This document shows, piece after piece, positions 15,667-24,703 of a DNA stretch of 64,000 nucleotides. Numbering within the stretch: position 1 is the stretch's first letter; each line of letters starts with the position of its first letter. Below the pieces are notes generated by a model. It saw only the letters and a list, made by a program, of their open reading frames with translations, was not told the origin of the DNA and ran no database searches. The DNA lies in the NCBI GenBank assembly GCA_046294265.1, contig JBKBKC010000001.1, positions 434,001 through 498,000 of the forward strand, read 5' to 3'. Source of the DNA: JBKBKC01 sp046294265 (lineage in GTDB: Bacteria > Pseudomonadota > Alphaproteobacteria > Rhodobacterales > Rhodobacteraceae). The translations under genes and the position numbers were made by a program.

Positions 15667-17577
15667 TTATTTCCGCTTGTTGTCGCCCAGATCCTCGAAA
15701 TCGGCATCGACGATATCGTCATCGACACCGCGCGGCCCCTCGCCGTCCTCCGGCCCGCCGCCCTCGGATTGGCTGGCCTTGTAGATGGCCTCGCCCAGCT
15801 TCATCGCGGCCTCGGTCAGGTTCTGCATGGCCGAACGGATCTTGCCCGCGTCTTCGCCCTTCAGCGCGTCCTCAAGCGGCGACATGGCCAGTTCGATCGC
15901 CTCGACGGTGGTCGGATCGACCTTGTCGCCATGCTCCTTGATCGACTTGCGGGTGTCGTGCAGCAGGCTTTCGGCGCGGTTGCGGGTCTCGATCAGTTCG
16001 CGGCGTTCCTTGTCGGCCTCGGCATTCGCCTCGGCATCCTTAATCATCTTTTCGATGTCCTCGTCCGACAACCCGCCCGAAGCCTGGATGGTGATCGCCT
16101 GGGTCTTGCCGGTGCCCTTGTCCTTGGCGCTGACGGACACGATGCCGTTGGCGTCGATGTCGAAGGTCACCTCGATCTGCGGCATCCCGCGGGGGGCGGG
16201 GGGGATCTGTTCCAGGTTGAACTGGCCCAGCATCTTGTTGTCCGCCGCCATCTCGCGCTCGCCCTGGAACACCCGGATCGTCACGGCGTTCTGGTTGTCC
16301 TCGGCGGTGCTGAAGACTTGGCTTTTTTTGGTCGGGATCGTGGTGTTGCGGTCGATAAGGCGGGTAAACACGCCGCCCAGCGTCTCGATCCCCAACGACA
16401 GGGGCGTGACGTCCAGCAGCACCACATCCTTCACGTCGCCCTGCAGCACGCCCGCCTGAATGGCCGCACCAAGGGCCACGACCTCATCGGGGTTCACGCC
16501 CTTGTGGGGTTCCTTGCCGAAGAATTTGGTCACCTCCTCGATCACGCGGGGCATCCGGGTCATGCCGCCGACCAGCACCACCTCGTCGATGTCGCCGATG
16601 GAAAGGCCCGCGTCCTTGAGCGCGTCCTTGCACGGCTTGATCGACCGCTTGATCAGGTCATCGACCAGGCTTTCCAGCTTGGCGCGGGTCAGCTTCACCA
16701 CCAGGTGCAGCGGCTGGCCGGTGTTGCGGTCCATGCTGATGAAGGGCTGGTTGATCTCGGTCTGGCTGGCCGAGCTCAGCTCGATCTTGGCCTTTTCCGC
16801 CGCCTCTTTCAGGCGCTGCAGGGCCATCTTGTCCAGCGTCAGGTCAACGCCATGCTCTTTCTTGAACTCGTCCGCCAGATAGTTGACGATCCGCATGTCA
16901 AAGTCTTCGCCGCCGAGGAACGTGTCCCCGTTGGTCGATTTCACCTCGAACAGGCCGTCGTCAATTTCCAGGATGGTGATGTCGAAGGTGCCGCCACCAA
17001 GGTCATAGACGGCGATGGTGCGGCTGTCCTTCTTGTCCAGGCCATAGGCCAGCGCGGCTGCGGTGGGTTCGTTGATGATGCGCAGAACCTCAAGGCCCGC
17101 GATCTTGCCCGCATCCTTGGTCGCCTGGCGCTGCGCGTCGTTGAAATAGGCAGGCACGGTGATCACGGCCTGGGTGACCGTCTCGCCCAGATAGGCCTCG
17201 GCGGTTTCCTTCATCTTCTGAAGGATGAAGGCGCTGACCTGCGACGGCGAATATTTCTCGCCGCGCACCTCCACCCAGGCGTCGCCGTTGCCGCCGTTCA
17301 CCACCGAATAGGGCAGGTTCTTCTTGTCCTTGGCGATATGGGCGTCATCCACGCGGCGCCCGATCAGGCGCTTGACCGCAAAGACGGTGTTTGCGGGGTT
17401 GGTCACGGCCTGGCGTTTGGCCGCCTGGCCGACAAGGCGTTCGGTTTCCGTGAAACCCACGATGGAAGGCGTGGTGCGCGCGCCTTCCGCATTTTCGATC
17501 ACGCGCGGTTGCGCCCCGTCCATGATGGCGACGCAGGAGTTGGTCGTTCCGAGGTCGATCCCGATGACTTTGGCCAT
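15667..17577 (-). CDS. dnaK: Chaperone protein DnaK (Hsp70)
   Basis: ATP-dependent Hsp70 chaperone, 636 aa. The nucleotide-binding domain shows IGIDLGTTNSCVAIMDG, AVITVPAYFNDAQRQATKDA, AYGLDKKDSRTIAVYDLGGG and VVLVGGMTRMPRV. The substrate-binding domain begins near LLDVTPLSLGIETLGG, and the C-terminal lid ends in an acidic tail. The start is MAKVIGIDLG at 17577; an in-frame extension to 17760 runs through the promoter and should be ignored. It is first gene of dnaK-dnaJ. A sigma-32-like promoter is visible upstream. Confidence 0.98.
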   Translation of the reverse strand: MAKVIGIDLGTTNSCVAIMDGAQPRVIENAEGARTTPSIVGFTETERLVGQAAKRQAVTNPANTVFAVKRLIGRRVDDAHIAKDKKNLPYSVVNGGNGDAWVEVRGEKYSPSQVSAFILQKMKETAEAYLGETVTQAVITVPAYFNDAQRQATKDAGKIAGLEVLRIINEPTAAALAYGLDKKDSRTIAVYDLGGGTFDITILEIDDGLFEVKSTNGDTFLGGEDFDMRIVNYLADEFKKEHGVDLTLDKMALQRLKEAAEKAKIELSSASQTEINQPFISMDRNTGQPLHLVVKLTRAKLESLVDDLIKRSIKPCKDALKDAGLSIGDIDEVVLVGGMTRMPRVIEEVTKFFGKEPHKGVNPDEVVALGAAIQAGVLQGDVKDVVLLDVTPLSLGIETLGGVFTRLIDRNTTIPTKKSQVFSTAEDNQNAVTIRVFQGEREMAADNKMLGQFNLEQIPPAPRGMPQIEVTFDIDANGIVSVSAKDKGTGKTQAITIQASGGLSDEDIEKMIKDAEANAEADKERRELIETRNRAESLLHDTRKSIKEHGDKVDPTTVEAIELAMSPLEDALKGEDAGKIRSAMQNLTEAAMKLGEAIYKASQSEGGGPEDGEGPRGVDDDIVDADFEDLGDNKRK

Positions 17578-17697
17578 GTGTTTGGTCCTTCTCTTCCGGC
17601 GATGTTGTGGGGTGCGGGCCCGATTGCGGCACCAGCCCCCCGATCCCAATACGGTTTTTCCTGCCGGGCGGGGCGGCCACCCCGTGCGGCTTCGACC

Positions 17698-17729
17698 GGT
17701 ATATAGGAGGGGGCCTTGGGGGCCGCAAG
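17698..17729 (-). promoter_or_regulatory. Sigma-32 (RpoH)-like promoter of dnaK
   Basis: Minus-strand CTTG (17729-17726), an 18-base spacer and CCTATATACC (17707-17698) match the alphaproteobacterial heat-shock consensus CTTG-N17/18-CYTATNTNNG at nearly every defined position. It lies about 120 bases before the dnaK start. Confidence 0.65.
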
Positions 17730-17858
17730 CGTCACAGGACCGTGATTTTTCGCGGGTCATCTTCGGCCTGCCCGGGGATTGCGAGCGGAAACGAGGTTGC
17801 TCCGGCCCGCCCGGATGCTTAGGTCATGCCTGTTGTCAGAAATGTCAGGAGCCAACGC

Positions 17859-18980
17859 ATGCTGTATGTCGATATCCCCACCACCCCCGAACTCAATGCC
17901 CTGGTGGCGGCACGCGGCGAGGCCCATGTGACGTTCTACCTGCCTGCGACACCCCAGACCCAGGATGTGGGCCAGGCCCGCACCACCCTGCGGCAACTGC
18001 TCAAAGAGGCGGAGGAGCAGCTGGAGGCCGTGGGCACGCCCAAGCGCACGATCTGGCCGATCTCGGAACAGGTGTCCGACCTGATCGACGATGATGATTT
18101 CTGGACACGGCAGGCCAATTCGCTGGCGCTGTTCGTGACGCCCGACAGCCTGCGGGCCTTCCGCCTTCCCAATCACCTGACCGAGATGGTGCAGGTCGCC
18201 GACCGCTTCCATATGAAACCGCTTCTGCGCGTGATGACCGTGGGCCAACATGCCTTTGTGCTGGCGCTGGCGGAAAACGAGGTGCGTTTGATCGAGGTTT
18301 TTGCCGACCTGCCCGCGCAAGAGGTCAAGGTGCCGGACATGCCCAAGGACGCGGCCTCTGCCGCAGGCACGTCCAACGTCAACAGCCGGTCCTATTCGGG
18401 CCGCACCGGCGGGGCCGAGGGGCAGAACACCCTCTTGCGCGCCTATTGCCGCAAGGTGGATGCGGCCCTGCGCCCGATCCTGGCCGGGCGGTCCGAACCG
18501 CTGATCCTGGCCGCGACCGACCCGCTGATGTCGATGTATCGCAGCGTCAGCAGCCATGGCGCGCTGGCCCCCGACGCGATCAAGTCCAGCCCGGTGCGCA
18601 AGACCCCCGGTGAACTGGCGGAAGAGGCGCGGCCTGTTCTCGATGCGCTCCATGCCGAGGTGCTGGCCCGCGTCCACGCCGATTTCAGCACGCGCGAGAA
18701 CGAGGGGCGGGCCACCACCCAGATCGCCCTCGCCGCACGGGCGGCGACGTTCGGGGCGGTCGATACCCTGCTGGTTGACATTGACGAGGTGGTGCCGGGC
18801 ACGGTTGACGAAATCACGGGGACCGTGACGCTGGACGATACGGAAACTGCGCTGTCCTACGGCGTGGTGGACGAGATCGCTTGCCGCGTGCTGACCTCGG
18901 GCGGGCGCGTGCTGGCGGTGCGGCGCGACGACATTCCGGGCAAGGGGTCGCTGGCCGCGATCCTGCGCTACACCGTCTGA
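17859..18980 (+). CDS. baeRF-type release-factor-like protein
   Basis: 373-aa protein resembling the bacterial archaeo-eukaryotic release factor families (baeRF, probably family 11), a group predicted to act on ribosomes or tRNA and proposed to work in translation stress or rescue. Start MLYVDIPTTPELNALVAARG has AGGAG 7 bases upstream; the 11-codon longer reading does not. Visible segments include VTFYLPATPQTQDVGQA, SLALFVTPDSLRAFRLPN and a C-terminal eL30-like region with DTLLVDIDEVVPGTVDE. There is no GGQ motif. It is divergent from dnaK. The family call comes from memory of the pattern. Confidence 0.65.
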   Translation: MLYVDIPTTPELNALVAARGEAHVTFYLPATPQTQDVGQARTTLRQLLKEAEEQLEAVGTPKRTIWPISEQVSDLIDDDDFWTRQANSLALFVTPDSLRAFRLPNHLTEMVQVADRFHMKPLLRVMTVGQHAFVLALAENEVRLIEVFADLPAQEVKVPDMPKDAASAAGTSNVNSRSYSGRTGGAEGQNTLLRAYCRKVDAALRPILAGRSEPLILAATDPLMSMYRSVSSHGALAPDAIKSSPVRKTPGELAEEARPVLDALHAEVLARVHADFSTRENEGRATTQIALAARAATFGAVDTLLVDIDEVVPGTVDEITGTVTLDDTETALSYGVVDEIACRVLTSGGRVLAVRRDDIPGKGSLAAILRYTV

Positions 18981-18985
18981 ACGGG

Positions 18986-19606
18986 TCAGGGCACCAAGGA
19001 ACAACAGCCGCCGAGGCCTTGCGTCCTGGCGGCGCCGCCTGTTGGGTCGATCAGGAACAGCCGGATCGCGATGCCGGACATCCGGTCGCTCATCCCGTCG
19101 GAACAGGTTTCGCCGGTCAGGCTGGCAACGCCCGATACCCCGTCGCCCGCTAGGCCCAGGCCGATCTCGCCGATCCGCCCATGGACCGGCGCCGTCCAGT
19201 CGATGCGCAGGCGCCATGACCCTTCGCCCATGCGGCTCAGGTCACCCTGACCGCGCGCGGCATCGACCGGCATCGACCAGAACGGCTCGGTGCCCGAGCA
19301 GATCATGCGGGTCTGCAGCGCGGTCCAGTCCGGGCGGGGCTGGCGGGCAAGGAAGCGGATGGCGGCCCAACCGGCCGTCTCTTCGTCGTTCACCCGGCCC
19401 CAGCGGCCGTCTGCAGACAGCGCCGTCACCTCGATCCCGCGCGCGGTCGGGTTCAGGCGACCGATGATGGGGGAATCCGCGCGCGGCTCGGCGCGGACGT
19501 TCAGCATGTCGCCGATGGCGACCCCCGTCACGTCATGCAGCGCGGGCATCAGGTCGGCAGACACAGGCCCGGCCACCATCCACAGCACAAGCGCCACCCC
19601 CCTCAT
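18986..19606 (-). CDS. Secreted SH3-like domain protein
   Basis: 206-aa protein with a short signal peptide (MRGVALVLWMVAGPVSA) and a bacterial SH3-like domain over about 28-90 (VTGVAIGDMLNVRAEPRADS, PIIGRLNPTARGIEVTALSA, GWAAIRFLARQ). The C-terminal half has four Cys residues and no recognised fold. The ATG overlaps the stop of the upstream ABC permease by 4 bases, so it is co-translated with that transporter. It is probably periplasmic. A role in polysaccharide export is inferred from coupling only. Confidence 0.75.
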   Translation of the reverse strand: MRGVALVLWMVAGPVSADLMPALHDVTGVAIGDMLNVRAEPRADSPIIGRLNPTARGIEVTALSADGRWGRVNDEETAGWAAIRFLARQPRPDWTALQTRMICSGTEPFWSMPVDAARGQGDLSRMGEGSWRLRIDWTAPVHGRIGEIGLGLAGDGVSGVASLTGETCSDGMSDRMSGIAIRLFLIDPTGGAARTQGLGGCCSLVP

Positions 19607-20424
19607 TTGCCCGCCATCCAGCTGGCCGAGGCATGTTTGCGCGTGTAGAATTCCGCCATCAGTCCGATCATGAGAAAGATCACCAGCGCGGTCACCGGAT
19701 AGGCGATGGTGGTGTAATGCGGGTTGTAGTTGAGGAATACGGCCCCGCGCGTCTGGTCGATGATGTGAAAGAGGGGGTTCCAGTCGAAATAACCCAGAAG
19801 ATATCCGGGCATCGCATTGGCCAGGAACATCTTGCCGGAGAAGATCATGTTTGCGCGCTGATACATCTGCGTCACCAGCGTGGCCGCCTCGGGCCACCAG
19901 GGCCGGGCGGCCTGCATGATGATGCCCAGGCCGACCCCGGTTGCCCAGGCCAAGAGGAACATCGCGATCATGCCCACCGGGTTGAATATGGTGATCGGCG
20001 AGATCATCGCGTGATAGCAAAACAGCACGACCGCCGCCGACAGGAACTGGAGATAGAGCGCCGACAGCGCCGCCGCCGCGATCGAGACGATGGTGTTCAT
20101 CGGCGAATGCTTCATCATCGGCGAGGTCGAACTTTCCGCCCCCGCCACCGCCCCCAGCGCTTTGACATGGGTCATGAACATGAAAATGCCCGACATCACG
20201 TAGAGCACGAAATCGCCCCGGACCGCCGTGCCCCGCATCCCCAGCAGATCGAACATGATGTAGAAGATGCCCACCAAAAGCACCGTCTGCATGATGTTCA
20301 TCAACAGCCCGACGACTGCGTTTCCATGCGACTTGCGCACATGGCGGACCGAGGCGTGGAACACCAGTTCCACGATGGTGAAGGCCGACTGAAGCGAGGA
20401 GGTGCGGTGTTGGCGCTGGAACAT
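19603..20424 (-). CDS. ABC-2 type polysaccharide export permease
   Basis: Six-helix inner-membrane permease (273 aa) of the KpsM/Wzm-like ABC-2 family that exports capsular or O-antigen glycans. Membrane stretches include VVGLLMNIMQTVLLVGIFYI, SIAAAALSALYLQFLSAAVV and PVTALVIFLMIGLMAEFYTR; the conserved WNPLFHIIDQTRGAVF segment fits the family. I start at MFQRQHRTSS; the longer frame reads into the promoter shared with cysQ. No ATPase partner gene is in the window, so it must be encoded elsewhere. It is divergent from cysQ. Confidence 0.85.
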   Translation of the reverse strand: MFQRQHRTSSLQSAFTIVELVFHASVRHVRKSHGNAVVGLLMNIMQTVLLVGIFYIMFDLLGMRGTAVRGDFVLYVMSGIFMFMTHVKALGAVAGAESSTSPMMKHSPMNTIVSIAAAALSALYLQFLSAAVVLFCYHAMISPITIFNPVGMIAMFLLAWATGVGLGIIMQAARPWWPEAATLVTQMYQRANMIFSGKMFLANAMPGYLLGYFDWNPLFHIIDQTRGAVFLNYNPHYTTIAYPVTALVIFLMIGLMAEFYTRKHASASWMAGK

Positions 20425-20560
20425 CGGCTCTGACCTCTGGCCTGCGGGAAAGTTTGCCGCAACTTTGCACGGGAATGCTTGCCGTTCCCTTGCGACGGAG
20501 GATAAGCAGTCAGCGATAACTTTGCAATCGCGCCGCCGCCCGCCCCGCTCCGGAGAATTC

Positions 20561-21355
20561 ATGGACCGCCCAGCCCTTGTTGCCTTGATGCGCCGACTGG
20601 CCCTTGAAGCGGGGGACCGGATCATGGAGATCTATGAGGGTCCCGATTTCGAGGTGCGCGCAAAATCCGACGCCTCGCCGGTGACGGCGGCGGATGAGGC
20701 GGCGGATGCCGTGATTTCGGTGGGATTGCGCGCGGCCTTTCCCGAGGTGCCGCTGATCACCGAGGAACAGGCGGGCAGCCACGCGCTGGTGGCGCAGACC
20801 TTCCTGATCGTCGATCCGCTGGACGGCACCAAGGAATTCGTGCAGCGGCGCGGCGATTTCACCGTGAACATCGCCTATGTCGAAGAGGGCGTGCCGGTGC
20901 TGGGCGTGGTCTATGCGCCCGCCAAGGGACGGCTGTTCTACACCCCCGCCACGGGCGGCGCGGTCGAGGAGGCGGGGCCGTTTGACCCCGATGCGCCGGG
21001 GGGAATGCAACCCCTGAAGGTCAGCGTGCCGGACAACGCCGCGCTGATGGTCGTGGCATCGAAGTCGCACCGCGACGCCGCGACCGATGCCTATGTCGCG
21101 CGTTACGCGGTGCGCGACATGACCAGCGCAGGGTCGAGCCTGAAGTTCTGCCTTGTTGCGACGGGAGAGGCCGACCTCTACCCCCGGCTGGGCCGCACGA
21201 TGGAATGGGATACGGCGGCGGGCGATGCTGTGTTGCGCGGGGCGGGCGGGCAGGTCGTCCGGCTGGACGATCTGACGCCGCTGACCTATGGCAAGCAGGG
21301 TTGGGACAACCCTTTCTTCCTGGCTTTTGCACCGGGCGTAAACTTGCTCACCTGA
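20561..21355 (+). CDS. cysQ: 3'(2'),5'-bisphosphate nucleotidase CysQ
   Basis: Mg-dependent phosphatase (264 aa) that hydrolyses 3'-phosphoadenosine 5'-phosphate (PAP), the by-product of PAPS-using sulfotransferases and of sulfate assimilation. Motifs: SPVTAADEAADAVI, LITEEQ, LIVDPLDGTKEFVQRRGDF (the DPLDGTKEF signature separating CysQ from inositol phosphatases) and EWDTAAGDAVLRGAGG. It sits between a glycan exporter and galU, upstream of a sulfotransferase gene, which suits PAP removal. A second, more divergent family member is at 51297-52088. Confidence 0.93.
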   Translation: MDRPALVALMRRLALEAGDRIMEIYEGPDFEVRAKSDASPVTAADEAADAVISVGLRAAFPEVPLITEEQAGSHALVAQTFLIVDPLDGTKEFVQRRGDFTVNIAYVEEGVPVLGVVYAPAKGRLFYTPATGGAVEEAGPFDPDAPGGMQPLKVSVPDNAALMVVASKSHRDAATDAYVARYAVRDMTSAGSSLKFCLVATGEADLYPRLGRTMEWDTAAGDAVLRGAGGQVVRLDDLTPLTYGKQGWDNPFFLAFAPGVNLLT

Positions 21356-21528
21356 CTGCCCGAGATTGATTTAGGCATGCCTTGACAGCAACATGTTTGC
21401 CTGACGACGATTGTTCTATGTTATTGGCGCTGTGCCGGGAAAGGCGCAAGTGACACAGTTGCGCCAGAGAACTGGCGCGGATGATGCCCGGCCAGACCGA
21501 TGTTGGTGAAAACCAGAGGGGCGAGACG

Positions 21529-22425
21529 ATGAAGAAGAACAGAAAAGTCCTGAAGGCGGTTTTTCCGGTTGCGGGGTTGGGCACGCGCTTTCTGCCGGCC
21601 ACGAAGTCGATCCCGAAGGAAATCATGACATTGGTGGATCGCCCGCTGATCCAGTATGCCATCGACGAGGCGCGCGCCGCCGGGATCAAGGAGTTCATCT
21701 TTGTCACCGCCCGCGGGAAATCCGCGCTTGAGGATTACTTCGACCATTCGCCGGAGCTGGAAAGCACGCTGCGCAAATCAGGAAAGGACAGCCTGCTAGA
21801 GGTCCTGAAGGACACCAATATGGATTCGGGCGCCATCGCCTATGTGCGCCAGAACCGCGCTCTGGGTCTGGGCCACGCGGTCTGGTGCGCGCGCCGTCTG
21901 GTGGGGGACGAGCCCTTTGCCGTCCTTCTGCCCGATGATGTGATCGCCGCCGAAAAACCCTGTCTCGCGCAGATGGTCGAGGCGTATGAGCAGACCGGCG
22001 GCAACATGGTCGCCGCGATGGAGGTGTCGCCGCAGCGTATTTCGGCCTATGGGGTGCTGGACGTGGCCGAGGACATGGGCGCCATCGTCAACGTGCGCGG
22101 CATGGTCGAAAAGCCGAAGGCCGAGGACGCGCCGTCGAACCTGGCGGTGATCGGCCGCTACATCCTGATGCCGGCCATCATGCAGAACCTCAACCGCATG
22201 AAGCAGGGGGCCGGGGGTGAAATCCAGCTGACCGACGCAATCGCCGAAGAGGCGGCGTCCGGCCAGGTGTTCGGATACCGATTCCGCGGGCAGCGCTATG
22301 ATTGCGGGTCCAAGGCGGGTTTCCTGCAGGCGACAGTCGCCTTTGCCCTTGCGCGGCCCGACCTGCGCGACGAATTCGACGCCTATCTGCGCGATCTCAT
22401 GGCGCAGGACCGCGCCGCGCAATGA
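21529..22425 (+). CDS. galU: UTP-glucose-1-phosphate uridylyltransferase
   Basis: Makes UDP-glucose for surface polysaccharides (298 aa). Nucleotidyltransferase signature AVFPVAGLGTRFLPATKSIP and KEIMTLVDRPLIQYAIDEAR, then the LLPDDVI metal site and the C-terminal GGEIQLTDAI and RFRGQRYDCGSKAGFLQAT blocks. Start MKKNRKVLKA at 21529 is preceded by GAGGGGCGAG; the in-frame upstream ATG at 21481 is less likely. The 173-bp upstream gap is A/T-richer and probably holds its promoter, with TTGACA at 21382 but no clear -10 at normal spacing. Confidence 0.95.
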   Translation: MKKNRKVLKAVFPVAGLGTRFLPATKSIPKEIMTLVDRPLIQYAIDEARAAGIKEFIFVTARGKSALEDYFDHSPELESTLRKSGKDSLLEVLKDTNMDSGAIAYVRQNRALGLGHAVWCARRLVGDEPFAVLLPDDVIAAEKPCLAQMVEAYEQTGGNMVAAMEVSPQRISAYGVLDVAEDMGAIVNVRGMVEKPKAEDAPSNLAVIGRYILMPAIMQNLNRMKQGAGGEIQLTDAIAEEAASGQVFGYRFRGQRYDCGSKAGFLQATVAFALARPDLRDEFDAYLRDLMAQDRAAQ

Positions 22426-22461
22426 TCCCGTCGCCCGGCTCTGGGACATCGGGGCCGCGCC

Positions 22462-23538
22462 ATGCACGCTGCGGGCACTGATCCCGGGCCCGGACCGGAC
22501 GTGGCCGCGCGGCTGATGGGCGCGCTAGCGGGGGCCTGGACCGCCTATCGCCTGCGGTGGAAGCGCCGAAGGCTGCTGGTGCGGGCGCTGAGCAAGCGTC
22601 GGCAGCTGCAGGTGGTCTGCGACCGGACACGTGCCATCGCGGCGGACGATATCCTGTGCCTCTCGACGGTGCGCAATGAAATCGTGCGGCTGCCGCATTT
22701 CCTCGCGCATCACCGGCGTCTGGGGGTGGCGCAGTTCCTGATCGTGGACAACGCAAGCACCGATGGCACGCGCGACTATCTGGCGGAGCAGCCCGATGTC
22801 TCGCTCTGGACCACGACGGCCAGCTACCGTTTGTCGCGTTTCGGGGTGGACTGGCTGACCTGGCTGCAAATGCGCTATGCTCACGGGCACTGGTGCCTGA
22901 CGCTTGATGCCGACGAGGTGCTGATCTATCCCTACTGGGACACTCGCGACCTGCGCGCGCTGACCGGTTGGCTGGAACGGTCGGGGAGCGCCTTGCTGCC
23001 CGCCATGATGCTTGATCTTTATCCGAGGGGGCCGCTGTCCGCGCATCCCTACCGGCCCGGCGACGACCCCTTTGCGCAGCTGTGCTGGTTCGACCGTGGC
23101 AATCTGGGCTTGCGGCGGCAGGACCCGCTGGACAACCTTTGGATTCAGGGCGGCGTGCGGGCGCGGGCGTTTTTTGCCGCCGATCCGCGCCGCGCGCCAA
23201 CCCTGAACAAGACCCCGCTGGTGCGGTGGAATCGCCGCTATGCCTATGTGAACTCCACCCACCAGATCCTGCCCCGGCGGCTGAACCGTGGTTACGCGGC
23301 GGACGGCGGCGAGATGCTGTCGGGCCTGATCCTGCATTCGAAGTTTCTGGATGTGGTTGTTCAAAAATCGCACGAGGAGCGGATGCGCGGCGAGCATTTC
23401 GCCAACAGCGCCCTCTACGACGACTATTACGCCAGATTGTCCGGCGACCCAGACCTGTGGTGCCCGCAATCCACCCGGCTGACCGGATGGCGGGGGCTGG
23501 AGGCGATGGGGCTGATGTCGCGCGGGGGCTGGATATGA
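22462..23538 (+). CDS. Glycosyltransferase, GT2-like (paralogue 1)
   Basis: 358-aa cytoplasmic glycosyltransferase of the Glyco_tranf_2_4/GT92-like kind. CLSTVRNEIVRLPHFLAHHR begins the nucleotide-sugar fold, FLIVDNASTDGTRDYLAEQP continues it, and LTLDADEVLIYP carries the D-x-D metal site. It aligns almost end to end with the next gene, so the two are a tandem duplication. The paralogue begins MGVLES, which suggests the true start here may be the ATG at 22516 (MGALAG). The sugar specificity is unknown. It follows galU closely (36 bp). Confidence 0.85.
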   Translation: MHAAGTDPGPGPDVAARLMGALAGAWTAYRLRWKRRRLLVRALSKRRQLQVVCDRTRAIAADDILCLSTVRNEIVRLPHFLAHHRRLGVAQFLIVDNASTDGTRDYLAEQPDVSLWTTTASYRLSRFGVDWLTWLQMRYAHGHWCLTLDADEVLIYPYWDTRDLRALTGWLERSGSALLPAMMLDLYPRGPLSAHPYRPGDDPFAQLCWFDRGNLGLRRQDPLDNLWIQGGVRARAFFAADPRRAPTLNKTPLVRWNRRYAYVNSTHQILPRRLNRGYAADGGEMLSGLILHSKFLDVVVQKSHEERMRGEHFANSALYDDYYARLSGDPDLWCPQSTRLTGWRGLEAMGLMSRGGWI

Positions 23539-23692
23539 CGGGGGGGCGCCCCGTGCGGCCATGATTTACCTTTACGGCGGTCGCGGTTAGGCTGTGGCGG
23601 ATGTCCTGCGCAGGGCCGGGGATCGCAACGCATTGTCAAACCGGCGGTGATAGACCGGACGGCAGGATCGGGCGCAGGCAAGAGGGCGCGGC

Positions 23693-24703
23693 ATGGGGGT
23701 TCTTGAGTCCTATCGGCTGCGGTTGCGGCGAAAGCGGCTTCTCGCGCGTGCTTGGTTCAAGCGGCGCGAGTTGACGCCCGTGATCGACCGCACCCGCGCG
23801 ATCCGGCACGCTGCCATCCTGGCCTTCGTCACCCTGCGCAACGAACGGGTGCGGCTGCCCTATTTCCTGAAATACTACCGCGATCTCGGCATCGACCATT
23901 TCCTGATCGTGGACAACGGCAGCGAGGACGGATCGCGCGAGTATCTGGCCGAACAGCCCGACGTCTCCATGTGGACGACGCAAGCCAGCTACAAGTCGTC
24001 TCGCTTTGGTGTGGACTGGCTGACCTGGCTGCAGCGGAACCACGGGCACGGGCATTGGTGCCTCACGGTGGATGTGGATGAGTTCTTTGTCTATCCGTTC
24101 TGCGAGACGCGGCCGATCCGGGCGCTGACCGACTGGCTGGATGCCTCGGCCATCCGGTCGTTTTCGGCGATGCTGCTGGACATGTATCCGAAGGGCGCCA
24201 TCGGCGCGCAGCCCTATCACGAAGGGCAGGACCCGTTCGAGATTGCGCAGTGGTTCGATGCGGGGAACTATGCGATCAGCACGAACCAACGCTATGGCAA
24301 CCTGTGGATCCAGGGCGGCCCGCGGGGGCGCGCCTTTTTCGCCGATAAGCCAAAGCTGGCGCCTGCGCTGAACAAGGTGCCGCTGGTGCGCTGGCAAAAG
24401 GGCTATGCCTATGTCAGTTCCACCCACATGGTCCTGCCGCGCGGCCTCAACCAGGTGCACGACACGCTGGGGGGCGAAAAGGCCAGCGGCATTCTGCTGC
24501 ATGCCAAGTTCCTCGATACTTTCGGCGTCAAGGCGGAAGAGGAGATGCGGCGCGGCGAGCACTATCGCGACAGCGCCGAATACCGCGCCTATCGCAGCGC
24601 GATGGACAGCCAGCCCGATCTCTGGTGCAAGTGGAGCGAGAAATACATCAACTGGCGCCAGCTGGAGATTCTGGGCCTGATGTCCAAGGGGAACTGGGCG
24701 TGA
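23693..24703 (+). CDS. Glycosyltransferase, GT2-like (paralogue 2)
   Basis: 336-aa paralogue of the preceding gene with the same blocks: FVTLRNERVRLPYFLKYYRD, FLIVDNGSEDGSREYLAEQP, the D-x-D region LTVDVDEFFVYP, and a shared C-terminus ending in GLMSKGNW. The Arg/Lys-rich N-terminus (YRLRLRRKRLLARAWFKRRE) is a likely membrane-contact helix. Its stop overlaps the GTG start of the branching enzyme gene (GTGA), so the two are coupled. The 154-bp gap before it shows nothing certain. Confidence 0.87.
   Translation: MGVLESYRLRLRRKRLLARAWFKRRELTPVIDRTRAIRHAAILAFVTLRNERVRLPYFLKYYRDLGIDHFLIVDNGSEDGSREYLAEQPDVSMWTTQASYKSSRFGVDWLTWLQRNHGHGHWCLTVDVDEFFVYPFCETRPIRALTDWLDASAIRSFSAMLLDMYPKGAIGAQPYHEGQDPFEIAQWFDAGNYAISTNQRYGNLWIQGGPRGRAFFADKPKLAPALNKVPLVRWQKGYAYVSSTHMVLPRGLNQVHDTLGGEKASGILLHAKFLDTFGVKAEEEMRRGEHYRDSAEYRAYRSAMDSQPDLWCKWSEKYINWRQLEILGLMSKGNWA

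Noticed and set aside
17578..17760. In-frame N-terminal extension of DnaK
   Set aside because: The extension crosses the sigma-32-like promoter, and DnaK starts universally at MxKVIGIDLGT.
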